This document shows, in pieces, positions 1 to 8,652 of a DNA stretch of 64,000 bases. Source of the stretch: RH-AL1 sp965198495 (GTDB lineage: Bacteria > Pseudomonadota > Alphaproteobacteria > Rhizobiales > Beijerinckiaceae); the NCBI GenBank assembly GCA_965198495.1, contig CBDAPL010000001.1, forward strand, positions 2,356,001-2,420,000. The letters are read 5' to 3'. The position numbers and the translations under genes were made by a program. The notes under the pieces are model-generated. The model was not told the origin of the DNA and ran no database searches. It saw nothing but the letters and a program-made list of their open reading frames with translations. The first letter of the stretch is position 1; every line of letters begins with the position of its first letter.

Positions 1-2
1 GG

Positions 3-1367
3 TTGAGCAAGTCGGATGTCTTGACGGACGACAAGGCGGAGTCCGATCGTGCGGCTTCTACCCGCGCGCTCGTTTTGGGGCCCTATCTCGATGAGAGGGT
101 GCAGAGAGCCACCGCGCCGGCCAAAACCCGTCTGAATACGAGAGCGCCGGAGGCACGCGTGTCGGAGGCGGGGGGACTGGCCCGCGCGATCGACCTTGAT
201 GTGATCGGCGAGATGATCGTCAGCATTCGGCAGGCTCGCCCCTCCACCTTCATCGGCAAGGGCAAGGCGGAGGAGGTCGCGGCGCGTGTCGCGGCGGAGG
301 ACATAGCGCTCGTCGTCATGGATTGTACGCTCTCTCCCGTTCAGCAACGCAATCTGGAGAAAGCCTTCGCGGCAAAGGTGATCGACCGTACCGGTCTGAT
401 CCTTGAAATCTTCGGGCGTCGCGCCCGGACGCGGGAAGGCGCGCTGCAGGTCGAGCACGCCCATCTCGCGTATCAGAAGTCGAGGCTCGTGCGATCCTGG
501 ACCCACCTCGAGCGGCAGCGCGGCGGCTTCGGCTTCCTCGGCGGACCCGGTGAAACCCAGATTGAGACCGACCGCCGCCTCATCTCGGAGCGCATGACGC
601 GGATCGAGGCTGACCTCGAGAAGGTCAAGCGCACGCGCGCGCTGCACCGCAAGACGCGCCGCGACGTGCCTTACCCGATCGTCGCGCTCGTTGGCTACAC
701 GAACGCGGGCAAGTCGACGCTCTTCAACCGCCTTACACGGGCAAGCGTTGTCGCCGAGGATATGCTGTTTGCCACCCTCGATCCGACGCTGCGCAACCTC
801 GACCTTCCGCATGGCGCGCGCGTGATCCTCTCCGATACCGTGGGCTTCATTTCCGATCTGCCGACGATGCTCGTCTCGGCCTTTCGCGCCACCCTAGAAG
901 AGGTTGTGGAAGCCGACGTCATCTTGCACGTCAGAGACATCTCGCACGAGGATACGGATGCCCAGTCGGCTGATGTCGAGGCGATCCTCGGCGACCTGGG
1001 TATCGATTCCAACGATCACCAAAGGCTGCTCGAGATCTGGAATAAGCTCGACTTGCTCGACACCGACCGCGCCGCGGCTGTGTTCAACAGCGCGCGTCGT
1101 AGAGGGTCGAACATGCGACCGATCATCGTTTCGGCTCTGACGGGGCAGGGCGAGGACGATCTTACCGCCGAGATCGAGCATCGTCTCGCCGAGGGGCGCC
1201 CCGTCTTCGACGTCGATCTCGACGCCTCGGACGGGCAGGGACTTGCCTGGCTTTATGAACACGCCGAAGTCATGGCGCGCCACGACTCGGAACTGGGTGG
1301 CGTGCGCCTGACCGTCCGGGTCGCCGCGGAACGCGCCGACCAGGTGCGAAACCGCTTCGCGCATTGA
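3..1367 (+). CDS. hflX: GTPase HflX
   Basis: Ribosome-associated GTPase of the Obg/HflX superfamily; family members bind the 50S subunit and rescue or split stalled ribosomes. The N-terminal HflX domain is followed by the G domain: G1 GYTNAGKST near residues 231-239, G3 DTVGF near 280 and G4 NKLD near 347. The glycine-rich linker GGFGFLGGPGETQIE, typical of HflX, lies around residues 175-190. The first usable start is TTG at base 3, at the window edge, so the true start could lie upstream; 454 residues is a normal family length. In alphaproteobacteria hflX usually follows hfq, which would be off the left edge. It converges with mazG, with 13 bases between the stop codons. Confidence 0.96.
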   Translation: MSKSDVLTDDKAESDRAASTRALVLGPYLDERVQRATAPAKTRLNTRAPEARVSEAGGLARAIDLDVIGEMIVSIRQARPSTFIGKGKAEEVAARVAAEDIALVVMDCTLSPVQQRNLEKAFAAKVIDRTGLILEIFGRRARTREGALQVEHAHLAYQKSRLVRSWTHLERQRGGFGFLGGPGETQIETDRRLISERMTRIEADLEKVKRTRALHRKTRRDVPYPIVALVGYTNAGKSTLFNRLTRASVVAEDMLFATLDPTLRNLDLPHGARVILSDTVGFISDLPTMLVSAFRATLEEVVEADVILHVRDISHEDTDAQSADVEAILGDLGIDSNDHQRLLEIWNKLDLLDTDRAAAVFNSARRRGSNMRPIIVSALTGQGEDDLTAEIEHRLAEGRPVFDVDLDASDGQGLAWLYEHAEVMARHDSELGGVRLTVRVAAERADQVRNRFAH

Positions 1368-1380
1368 AAGGCGCGACGGC

Positions 1381-2373
1381 TCAGATGCCGGCCGTCTTGG
1401 CCTCGTTCCAGAGCGCGTCCATTTCGCAGAGAGTGGACGCCGCCGGCGAGGAGCCCTTAGCCGCCAGCGCCTTCTCGATGAAGGCGAAACGCCGCTCGAA
1501 CTTGGCATTCGCGCCGCGAACCGCAGCCTCCGGATCGGTGCCCGCGTGGCGGGCCAAGTTCGCCACGGCGAAGATCAGGTCGCCGATCTCTTCGCTGACA
1601 GCATCCGTTCCGCCGCCGTCGAGTTCGGCCTCGATCTCGTCGATTTCCTCGCGCAACTTCGCAAGCACCAGCTTGGCATCGCCCCAGTCGAAACCGACGG
1701 CCGAAGCCTTCTTCTGCAGTTTGACGGCGCGCGTGAGACCGGGCAAGGCCTTCGGTGTGTCCGCCAGCACGGACACAGCACCCGTAGCGCCATCGTGCTT
1801 GGCCCGGCGTTCATCGGCCTTGATCGCGTCCCAGGACGCGATCGGCACCGCACTCGGCGCATCCGCTTGCGTCTTGCGTTCCTCGTCGGTCGCCATGATC
1901 GCGCCGAGAAGCCCCTTCGTGGCATCCTTCGACGTTTTTGCCTCCCGCTTGGCGCGCATCGCCTCCCAAATCTTGTCGACACCCGATAGGGCAGGCTTCT
2001 TCTCCACAACGTCAAAAACATGAGGATGCCGTCGCACCATCTTGCGAGCGACACCATCGGCGACATCGTCGAAAGAAAAAGCGCCGGCTTCTTCCGCAAT
2101 GCGCGCGTGATAGACGACCTGGAGCAGCAGATCGCCGAGCTCGTCGCGAAGATCGTCCATGTCGCCGCGCTCGATGGCGTCGACGACTTCGTAGGCCTCC
2201 TCGAGAGCGTACGGCGCGATCGACGCGTGCGTCTGCTCCAGATCCCAACGACAGCCGGTTTTCGGCGTCCTTAAAGCGGCCATGATCGCGATCAGGCGTC
2301 GGACCGGCGCGTTGATGGCGAGGGGCGGACTTCCCTGGGCGTCGAACGTAGGGGGTGTGGGCGACTGTTGCAC
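1381..2373 (-). CDS. mazG: Nucleoside triphosphate pyrophosphohydrolase MazG
   Basis: All-alpha NTP pyrophosphohydrolase that hydrolyses (d)NTPs to the monophosphate and pyrophosphate. Two MazG domains are visible. The first covers roughly residues 30-115 (LEEAYEVVDAIE, then DELGDLLLQVVYHARIA). The second covers roughly 215-300 (LREEIDEIEAEL, then EEIGDLIFAVANLARH). Both carry the E-x-x-E plus E-x-x-D metal-binding pattern. The protein is 330 residues against about 263 in E. coli; the excess is an alanine- and lysine-rich insert between the domains. GTG start at 2373, with AAGGAG six bases upstream. It stands alone on the minus strand. Confidence 0.95.
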   Translation of the reverse strand: MQQSPTPPTFDAQGSPPLAINAPVRRLIAIMAALRTPKTGCRWDLEQTHASIAPYALEEAYEVVDAIERGDMDDLRDELGDLLLQVVYHARIAEEAGAFSFDDVADGVARKMVRRHPHVFDVVEKKPALSGVDKIWEAMRAKREAKTSKDATKGLLGAIMATDEERKTQADAPSAVPIASWDAIKADERRAKHDGATGAVSVLADTPKALPGLTRAVKLQKKASAVGFDWGDAKLVLAKLREEIDEIEAELDGGGTDAVSEEIGDLIFAVANLARHAGTDPEAAVRGANAKFERRFAFIEKALAAKGSSPAASTLCEMDALWNEAKTAGI

Positions 2374-2523
2374 GGGCGCTCCTTACGTTTGGACGAGGCC
2401 GCCAGGCGGGATGAAGCAAAGCGCCTGGGGTGAGAACGAACAAGCTCGCGGCACAGATCGGCGAACCACGCAAGCGGATAAGACGGGGGAGGAAGACGCA
2501 TCTGCGAACCCGCCCCGTGATCC

Positions 2524-2541
2524 CTGCCGCTATCGCGGCAG
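2524..2541 (-). terminator. Hairpin just past the cold-shock gene stop
   Basis: A perfect 7-bp stem (CTGCCGC/GCGGCAG) with a 4-nt loop lies six bases beyond the stop codon of the double cold-shock gene. There is no T-run after it on the minus strand. It may be an mRNA 3'-end stabiliser or a factor-dependent end rather than a classical intrinsic terminator. Confidence 0.35.
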
Positions 2542-2546
2542 ATCCG

Positions 2547-3221
2547 TTACCCCAAACTGATCGAAAGTGCTTCGCGGCCTTTCGGCGTGTCAACGACCCG
2601 CATGTTTACCGCCTGCCCCTCGGCGAGATGCTGGATCCCGGAAGGTCCGAGGATCGAGATATGCACGAACACGTCCTTGCCGCCATCATTCGACTGCACG
2701 AAGCCGAAGCCCTTATTGTCGTCGAACCACTTGACGCTGCCGGAGACCTGAACGGCCGTCGCAGGATCCGGAGCGCGCCTCTGCGGACGCGCCGGCGCGT
2801 CGCCGAACGAACGTTGCGGCGCCCGTTCGGACGCACCAGAAGTGTCGACTTCGAAGACCCGCGTAACCTGAGCGCCCTTCATCCCGTTGCCGACGGACAC
2901 CTTGAGTTTCGCGCCTGGCGGCACCGTCTCATAACCCGCCGATTGAAGAGCGCCGATATGGAGGAAAGCGTCGCCGGCGCCATTGGCCAGCTCGACGAAC
3001 CCGAAACCTTTGTCGCCCTTGAACCATTTCACGACAGCGTCGACGGTTGCGGCGGATGGAGCGCTCGAACCCCCGAGGTCCGGGCCGCCTCCGAAGCCGC
3101 TTGGCGCACCACCGAAAGCCGGCCGCGGCGTTCTCGAAACCCGCGGCGCGTCGTAAGGGGAGGGGCCGTCATCGTCGAAGCCGCGCTTCTTCGGCCCCCG
3201 GAAATCTCTACCTTTGCTCAT
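2547..3221 (-). CDS. Double cold-shock-domain protein
   Basis: Single-stranded nucleic acid-binding protein with two CspA-like OB folds. A disordered Arg/Gly/Pro-rich N-terminus (about residues 1-55) is followed by CSD1 (about 58-120; KWFKGDKGFGFVEL, then AFLHIGAL). An Arg/Pro/Ala linker follows, then CSD2 (about 158-224; KWFDDNKGFGFVQ, then VFVHISIL). RNP1 is well conserved in both domains. RNP2 is canonical in CSD2 and reads AFLHI in CSD1. Tandem CSD proteins of about 190-225 residues are characteristic of alphaproteobacteria. ATG start at 3221. A second, shorter double-CSD gene lies at 41336-41914. RNA chaperone activity is inferred from the family. Confidence 0.93.
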   Translation of the reverse strand: MSKGRDFRGPKKRGFDDDGPSPYDAPRVSRTPRPAFGGAPSGFGGGPDLGGSSAPSAATVDAVVKWFKGDKGFGFVELANGAGDAFLHIGALQSAGYETVPPGAKLKVSVGNGMKGAQVTRVFEVDTSGASERAPQRSFGDAPARPQRRAPDPATAVQVSGSVKWFDDNKGFGFVQSNDGGKDVFVHISILGPSGIQHLAEGQAVNMRVVDTPKGREALSISLG

Positions 3222-3617
3222 GATATGCCTGCTCGTATCCGCCCATGATCGCCGTGCCTAGCTTTCCAAGCGAACCCGTTCCGGACTCGCAGCAAACCCG
3301 GTGTTGTCGCCAACATGAAAAAGACCAGCAGCAAACGCCGCTAGCCTGTTCCGCATTGGGTGTTTTGACCCGAAAGAAATGGAAGAAGCCCCGCGTAACT
3401 CAAGTGCTATCAGCCCGTTCCGGAGATGGCTACCTAAATTGCGCTGATTTGTAGCCACTCTCCCAGGAAACTAACGGCATCAGGCGACAAGCCGGACCGC
3501 CGCATCGCATGTTCGGTACATTTATCGGCATCCTGCCGTAATCGCCGATGTGCCGGCCGGCTTCTTCCTGCATTCGCATAATCGATATTATGGAACATGA
3601 ACAGTGAACGTTGTGTT
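3222..3617. other. Intergenic region with no convincing gene
   Basis: 396 bases between the start of the cold-shock gene and the stop of the MBL gene, both on the minus strand. Short open frames here lack family resemblance and ribosome binding sites. The region is less GC-rich than its surroundings near 3560-3620 and should hold the cold-shock gene promoter. Three GAAC half-sites (3593, 3599, 3606) and a GTTC (3615) cluster at its right end. Confidence 0.5.
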
Positions 3618-4415
3618 CTATAAGCTCAGAACCATGCCGTCGTAGGCAGGCTCTATTCCTACGGGCAGATCGGCACGCAGAACCTCGAAATCCATATCGG
3701 TGTGGAGGTTCGTAAGAACCGCGCGACGGGGACGAAGCCTCGCGATCCAGCCGAGGGTCTCCTGCAACGAGAAATGGCTCGGGTGGCGCGTGTACCGTAA
3801 CGCATCCACGATCCATAGATCGAGACCTTCAAGGTAGCTGACGCTCTGATCCGGAATCGCGTTCAGGTCCGGCGTGTAGGCGGTGGCCCCGAAACGATAG
3901 CCCAGCGCGTCGATCTCGCCGTGATGAACCACGAACGGGACGGCCTCGATCGCTCCACCCGGCCCTTCCAGAAGGATCGGCTTGCCGCGCACGACCCGAC
4001 GTTCATCGAGGAGCGGCGGGTAATTGCTGCCCGACGGCGTCTCGAAGATGTAGCTGAAGGTCTTGCGCACGACGGCAGCGGTCGACTCGTCCATATGCAT
4101 CGCGATACGGTTGCGCGCCTTGATGACGAGCGGCCGGACGTCGTCAATACCATTCGTGTGGTCGGCATGCGGATGCGTCATCAGGATCGCGTCGATATGA
4201 TCGACGTCGAGATCGAGCAGCTGCTGACGAAGGTCTGGTGACGTGTCGACCAGCACACGGGTCCGCGCGCCCGCTTCGGCTGTCTTGTCGACCATGATCG
4301 AGCAACGACGCCGGCGGTTCTTGGCGTTTGCGGGATCGCAGGCACCCCAGCCCTGACCGACGCGCGGGACACCACCAGATGAGCCGCAGCCGAGTATCGT
4401 GATGGTGACGCTCAC
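3618..4415 (-). CDS. MBL-fold metallo-hydrolase, PhnP-like
   Basis: Metallo-beta-lactamase-fold phosphodiesterase or hydrolase resembling the PhnP family. The zinc-binding HxHxDH motif is seen as THPHADHTNG near residues 82-91. Further metal ligands are likely in VVHHGEID and in TNLHTDMDFE near the C-terminus. The N-terminal ILGCGSSGGVPRVG is typical of this branch. GTG start at 4415 overlaps the tatD stop by 4 bases (GTGA), so it is the last gene of the holB-metG-tatD operon. The 265-residue length is normal. No phn genes are nearby, so a phosphonate role is not implied and the substrate is unknown. Confidence 0.9.
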   Translation of the reverse strand: MSVTITILGCGSSGGVPRVGQGWGACDPANAKNRRRRCSIMVDKTAEAGARTRVLVDTSPDLRQQLLDLDVDHIDAILMTHPHADHTNGIDDVRPLVIKARNRIAMHMDESTAAVVRKTFSYIFETPSGSNYPPLLDERRVVRGKPILLEGPGGAIEAVPFVVHHGEIDALGYRFGATAYTPDLNAIPDQSVSYLEGLDLWIVDALRYTRHPSHFSLQETLGWIARLRPRRAVLTNLHTDMDFEVLRADLPVGIEPAYDGMVLSL

Positions 4416-5227
4416 GCGGACGCGGCCTGCCGCAGAGGTGCAGGCATCTTATCGAACAGGCGGAGAACGTTGGCCGTCGTGATCGCGGCGATATCGTCGA
4501 AGCCGACACGCTGGAGTTCGGCCAACGTGCGCGCCGTCTCGACGACATAGGCCGGCTCGTTGCGCCTGCCCCGATACGGCATCGGCGCAAGAAAAGGCGC
4601 GTCGGTCTCGACCAGCAGCCGATCAAGAGGAACGCTCGCCGCGATCGCCCTTAGAGCGTCCGACCTCTTGAAGGTAATCACGCCCGAAAACGAGATCAAC
4701 AAGCCGAGTTCGAGAGCAGTGCGCGCGAGGGCCGGACCGGCCGTGAAGCAATGGAGCAGGGCCTTGAACGCGCCCTTCCCCATTTCCTCGATGAGGATCG
4801 CGGCCACATCCTCGTCCGCGTCGCGCGCATGGATCACCAGCGGCAGTCCGCTCATACGCGCCGCCGCGATATGAGTGCGGAAGACACGGGCCGCCACGTC
4901 GCGTGGCGCCTGATCGTAATGATAGTCGAGTCCAGCCTCGCCGATGCCCACGCATTTCGGATGGCGGGCAAGCGCGACGATGCGTTCGGCCGGCACCTCG
5001 GGCTCGAGATGGGCCTGGTGCGGGTGCGTGCCAATTGTGAAGAACACGTCGTCATAAGCCTCGGCGATCGCCCTTACCTGGTCGACCTTGTCAATGCGGG
5101 TCGAGATCGTGATCATTCGGCCAAGCCCGGCCGCCCGCGCCCGCGCCAAGATCGCCTCGCGCTCTTGGGCGAAATCGGGAAAGTCGAGGTGGCAATGGCT
5201 GTCTATGATCGTGGCGATAGTGCTCAT
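4412..5227 (-). CDS. tatD: TatD family metal-dependent hydrolase
   Basis: TIM-barrel amidohydrolase-like nuclease; TatD relatives are 3'-5' exodeoxyribonucleases or deoxyribonucleases. Metal ligands are visible in DSHCHLDFP at the N-terminus, GIGEAGLDYHY (Glu), LVIHARDAD, LLHCFTAG and LVETDAPFLAP. The start is placed at ATG 5227, where it overlaps the metG stop in an ATGA; an upstream extension of 28 codons lies inside metG and is rejected. 271 residues is the usual length. It sits between metG and the MBL gene, an arrangement conserved in Rhizobiales. Confidence 0.95.
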   Translation of the reverse strand: MSTIATIIDSHCHLDFPDFAQEREAILARARAAGLGRMITISTRIDKVDQVRAIAEAYDDVFFTIGTHPHQAHLEPEVPAERIVALARHPKCVGIGEAGLDYHYDQAPRDVAARVFRTHIAAARMSGLPLVIHARDADEDVAAILIEEMGKGAFKALLHCFTAGPALARTALELGLLISFSGVITFKRSDALRAIAASVPLDRLLVETDAPFLAPMPYRGRRNEPAYVVETARTLAELQRVGFDDIAAITTANVLRLFDKMPAPLRQAASA

Positions 5228-6813
5228 GCCGGCGCGGTCTCCTCCTTCTCCACGTAACGCGGAAACACCGGCGCCGGCGCCGGTAGCGCGGCGCCGGTCT
5301 TGAGACCGCACTCGGCACCGATCGCGGCGATATGGCGGCTGCCGACATCCGCGCCGAGCGCGTCGAGCATCCTGCTCATGGCGACCGGCATGAAGGGCTG
5401 GGCCATGATCGCGACCATCCGCACAACATCGACTGTCACCAGGAGCACAGTCGCCATGCGGTCCGGATCGGTCTTCTTCTTAGACCACGGTTCCTCGGCC
5501 GCGAAATAGCGGTTCGCATCGGCCACGACTTTCCAGATCTGTCCCAAAGCGAGGTGGATGGTGAAAGCGTCCATCGCCGTCCTCACGCTCGCCGGAAGCG
5601 CGCGAGCCGCATCGAGTATCGCGAGATCCGCCGCGATCAGGGCGCCGGCGGCTGGTACCCTGCCCCCAAGATTCTTGGCGATCATCGACAGCGATCGTTG
5701 CGCCAGATTGCCGAGATCGTTGGCGAGATCGGCGTTGATCCGCTGGACGATGGCCTCGTGTGAGTAGCTCCCATCCTGCCCGAATGGCACCTCGCGCAGC
5801 AGGAAATAACGCAGCGGGTCGGCACCGTATTCGCTGACCAGCGATGCCGGATTGACCACGTTGCCGACCGACTTGGACATCTTCTCCCCTTTGTTGAAAA
5901 GGAAGCCGTGAACGGCGACCTGCTTCGGTAGCGGCAGGTTCGCCGACATCAGGAAGGCCGGCCAAAAGATGCAGTGGAATCGCGTGATGTCCTTGCCGAC
6001 AACGTGGACGTCCATCGGCCAGTATTTCGCACGAGGGGAGGTCTCGTCCGGCCACCCCACGGCGGTCAGGTAGTTCGTCAGCGCATCGACCCAGACGTAC
6101 ATCACGTGTCTGGGATCGCCTGGCACCGGGATGCCCCAATCGAATGTCGAGCGGCTGATCGACAGATCATTGAGGCCGCGTTCGCAGAAGGCGATGACTT
6201 CGTTGCGATATTTTTCCGGAACGATGAAAGATGGATTGGCCGCGTAGAAGGCGAGGAGCCGCTCGGCATAGGCCGAAAGCTTGAAGTAGTAACTCTCCTC
6301 CTCAACCCATTCGACCGGCGCGCCGCCCGGCGCGCGCTTGGCGCCATTGGCATCCACCGTCAGCTCGTCTTCGTCGAAGAAGGCTTCATCGCGGACCGAA
6401 TACCAGCCAGGATATTTGGAAAGATAGATATCGCCGCTGGCCTGCATCCGATCCCAGATCGCCTGGGAGGCACGGTGATGGCGTGGTTGCGTGGTGCGCA
6501 CGCGCTCCGTCACGTTTGCCTCGACGAGGTCGGCCATCGCCTCGAACTCCGTCGCCGTCCGATCGGCGAGCGCTTGCGGTGTGAGGCCCTGGCGAACGGC
6601 GGCCTGATGCATCTTCTGGCCGTGCTCGTCCATGCTGGACACGAGGAAAGCATCGTAGCCATCGATCGCCTTGAAGCGCGCGACCGCGTCGGCAATGATC
6701 AACTCGTAGGCGTGACCGATGTGCGGCGACCCGTTCGCATAGGGCGCCGCGGTCGAGATGGAAAAGGTGGGACGGTCGGCGTCAGGGCGGTCGGACATGG
6801 CAGCTCGTGTCAT
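5224..6813 (-). CDS. metG: Methionine--tRNA ligase
   Basis: Class I aminoacyl-tRNA synthetase charging tRNA-Met. The HIGH motif is at residues 31-34 (PHIGHAYE) and the KMSKS loop (GEKMSKSVGN) near 311-315. The anticodon-binding helical domain follows, ending in a Pro/Ala-rich tail. At about 529 residues it is the short bacterial form without the C-terminal EMAP-like domain. The start at 6813 overlaps the holB stop (ATGA) and has GAGG seven bases upstream. An ATG at 6798, five codons in, is possible but has a weaker ribosome site. Cotranscription with tmk, holB and tatD is inferred from the overlaps. Confidence 0.96.
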   Translation of the reverse strand: MTRAAMSDRPDADRPTFSISTAAPYANGSPHIGHAYELIIADAVARFKAIDGYDAFLVSSMDEHGQKMHQAAVRQGLTPQALADRTATEFEAMADLVEANVTERVRTTQPRHHRASQAIWDRMQASGDIYLSKYPGWYSVRDEAFFDEDELTVDANGAKRAPGGAPVEWVEEESYYFKLSAYAERLLAFYAANPSFIVPEKYRNEVIAFCERGLNDLSISRSTFDWGIPVPGDPRHVMYVWVDALTNYLTAVGWPDETSPRAKYWPMDVHVVGKDITRFHCIFWPAFLMSANLPLPKQVAVHGFLFNKGEKMSKSVGNVVNPASLVSEYGADPLRYFLLREVPFGQDGSYSHEAIVQRINADLANDLGNLAQRSLSMIAKNLGGRVPAAGALIAADLAILDAARALPASVRTAMDAFTIHLALGQIWKVVADANRYFAAEEPWSKKKTDPDRMATVLLVTVDVVRMVAIMAQPFMPVAMSRMLDALGADVGSRHIAAIGAECGLKTGAALPAPAPVFPRYVEKEETAPA

Positions 6814-7901
6814 CCCGAAGCCTCGGCCGACGAAGCGCGAACCGCCGCCGCGAGATCGGAGAAGATGGTCAGGATCAGCGGGCGCTTGTCGAGGTTGAGA
6901 GCTTCCGTCTCGCGGGCGCGCGCCGCGACCTTCTCCCATACCTCGGCATAGGGGGCAAGCCTGCGAGCCGGAAGATGGCGCGGCTTCGTCGCGCCTGCGC
7001 GCACGACGTCGGAGAGCCAATCGTAGATCGTCGTCGTCACGGTCGCCCACGCCGCCTCCCCGTCACGCCCGGCGACTTGGTCGGCGAGCTTGTGCACCTC
7101 CCGCCACTCGATCGAGGGCAGGCGCTCGAGCAGGCGCCCGACAATCGCGTCGAGCTCGACGCCGCGATGACCGAGCAGGCGAAGCGCGTCATGGACAGAG
7201 CCTTTCGCCTGGCCGGCGGCGGCGGCGATGTCGGCGGCCGGCTGCGTCGACCATGGCGGGCCGAGTGTCGCGATGACCCCGGCGACCTGCTGGACATCGA
7301 GCGAGCCGAGCCTGATCAGCCTTGCGCGCGAGCGGATCGTGGGAAGCATCAAGCCGGGGCGGTGCGCGATCAGGAGGAAGAGCGACTTCGGTGGCGGCTC
7401 CTCGATGAGCTTGAGCAGGGCGTTGGCGCTGGAGCGGTTGAGATCTTCCGCGCTGTCGACGATGCAGATCCGATAGCCGCCGGCGCCGGAGGCCCGCTGA
7501 AAAAGCCCGATCGCCCGCCGCACGTCGTCGGCGCGGATCTCCGTGTAGAAGCGCTTGGTCTTTTCGTTCACCTCGCGCCTCAGCAGGCTGATGTCAGGAT
7601 GCGAAAGCGACGCCACTTGCGCACTTACCTTGGAGTCCGCTGGAACGCCGAGATCGAGCGCATCGCGGACCGGCCGCGTCTCGGCCGACGGGTGCGCGAG
7701 GATGAAACGCGCGAGCCGCCAGGCAAGTGTCGCCTTGCCGATACCTGCCTGCCCGCCGAGGATGATCGCGTGCGGTAATCGTCCTGATCGATAAGCGTCG
7801 AGGAGGTCGCGCTGCTGATCGGCATGGCCGATAAGGAGACGGGCGGCACGCGGGTGACGCACGCCTGCGATGCCGTCCGCCTCGTCGCTCGCTTCGATCA
7901 A
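6810..7901 (-). CDS. holB: DNA polymerase III subunit delta'
   Basis: Clamp-loader subunit with an AAA+ fold. A P-loop-like GGQAGIGKA is at residues 49-57 and an SRC-like box is represented by IRSRAR. Residues HPDISLLRREV and IVDSAEDLNRSSANALLKLIEEPP match the family Walker B/sensor region. The start is TTG at 7901 with a strong GGAGGAG seven bases upstream. 363 residues fits alphaproteobacterial HolB. It lies between tmk and metG as in other Rhizobiales and overlaps metG by four bases. Confidence 0.93.
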   Translation of the reverse strand: MIEASDEADGIAGVRHPRAARLLIGHADQQRDLLDAYRSGRLPHAIILGGQAGIGKATLAWRLARFILAHPSAETRPVRDALDLGVPADSKVSAQVASLSHPDISLLRREVNEKTKRFYTEIRADDVRRAIGLFQRASGAGGYRICIVDSAEDLNRSSANALLKLIEEPPPKSLFLLIAHRPGLMLPTIRSRARLIRLGSLDVQQVAGVIATLGPPWSTQPAADIAAAAGQAKGSVHDALRLLGHRGVELDAIVGRLLERLPSIEWREVHKLADQVAGRDGEAAWATVTTTIYDWLSDVVRAGATKPRHLPARRLAPYAEVWEKVAARARETEALNLDKRPLILTIFSDLAAAVRASSAEASG

Positions 7902-7980
7902 CCCCCTGCTCCTCCGGTCTTTCAGTTCCCACGCAATGTTGAACAGGTAAAGCTGCCGTCGAGTAAGGCAAGGGTACCGA

Positions 7981-8652
7981 TCAGTCTTTCGGTATAATCG
8001 CCGGCAGCTCCAGGCGGTGCGTGACCGCGTCCCAGATTGCTCGCTCCACCTCTTGCGCTGACTGGGTCGCGTTGACGATGACGCAGCGCTCGGCTTCCCT
8101 GGCGGCGATCTCCAGAAAAGCCTGCCTTAAAGAATGGTGGAAGCTCTCTGATTGCCGCTCGAAGCGGTCCGCCGCGCCCGCACCGCGTCGCGCATCGGCG
8201 CGCGCTAGTCCGACACTGGCGGGGAGATCGAGGACGAGCGTAAGGTCGGGCCGCGTTCCAGCCAAGGTGACGCGCTCCAACACGTCGAGGAAGCGTGGCG
8301 CCAATTCTCCCATGGTGCCCTGGTAGGCCCGCGTGGAATCGGCGAAGCGATCGGAGACGACCCAAGTGCCGGAGTCGAGGGCCGGCTTGATTGTATGGTC
8401 GAGATGATCGATACGCGCCGCCGCGAAGAGCAACGCTTCGACGCGGGGCCCCAGTCGCTCGAAGGTGCCGGCGAGCAACGCGTCACGCAACGCCTCCGCT
8501 GTCGGCGAACCGCCCGGCTCTCGGGTGGCGATCGCCTCGATTCCGGCGGCGTTCAACCGGGTCACGAGAGCCCTGACCTGGGTGGATTTGCCCCCGCCCT
8601 CCCCGCCTTCCATCGTGATGAAGGCTCCGCGTCTCGAAGCCCTCTTCGTCAC
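7981..8652 (-). CDS. tmk: Thymidylate kinase
   Basis: Phosphorylates dTMP to dTDP with ATP. The P-loop GGEGGGKST is at residues 16-24, the DRF motif appears as VVSDRFADSTRAYQG, and the LID region contains ARRGAGAADRFERQ. 223 residues is typical. The ATG at 8652 overlaps the carboxypeptidase stop by 4 bases (ATGA). About 80 bases separate it from holB, with no hairpin seen, so transcription probably continues. Confidence 0.96.
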   Translation of the reverse strand: MTKRASRRGAFITMEGGEGGGKSTQVRALVTRLNAAGIEAIATREPGGSPTAEALRDALLAGTFERLGPRVEALLFAAARIDHLDHTIKPALDSGTWVVSDRFADSTRAYQGTMGELAPRFLDVLERVTLAGTRPDLTLVLDLPASVGLARADARRGAGAADRFERQSESFHHSLRQAFLEIAAREAERCVIVNATQSAQEVERAIWDAVTHRLELPAIIPKD

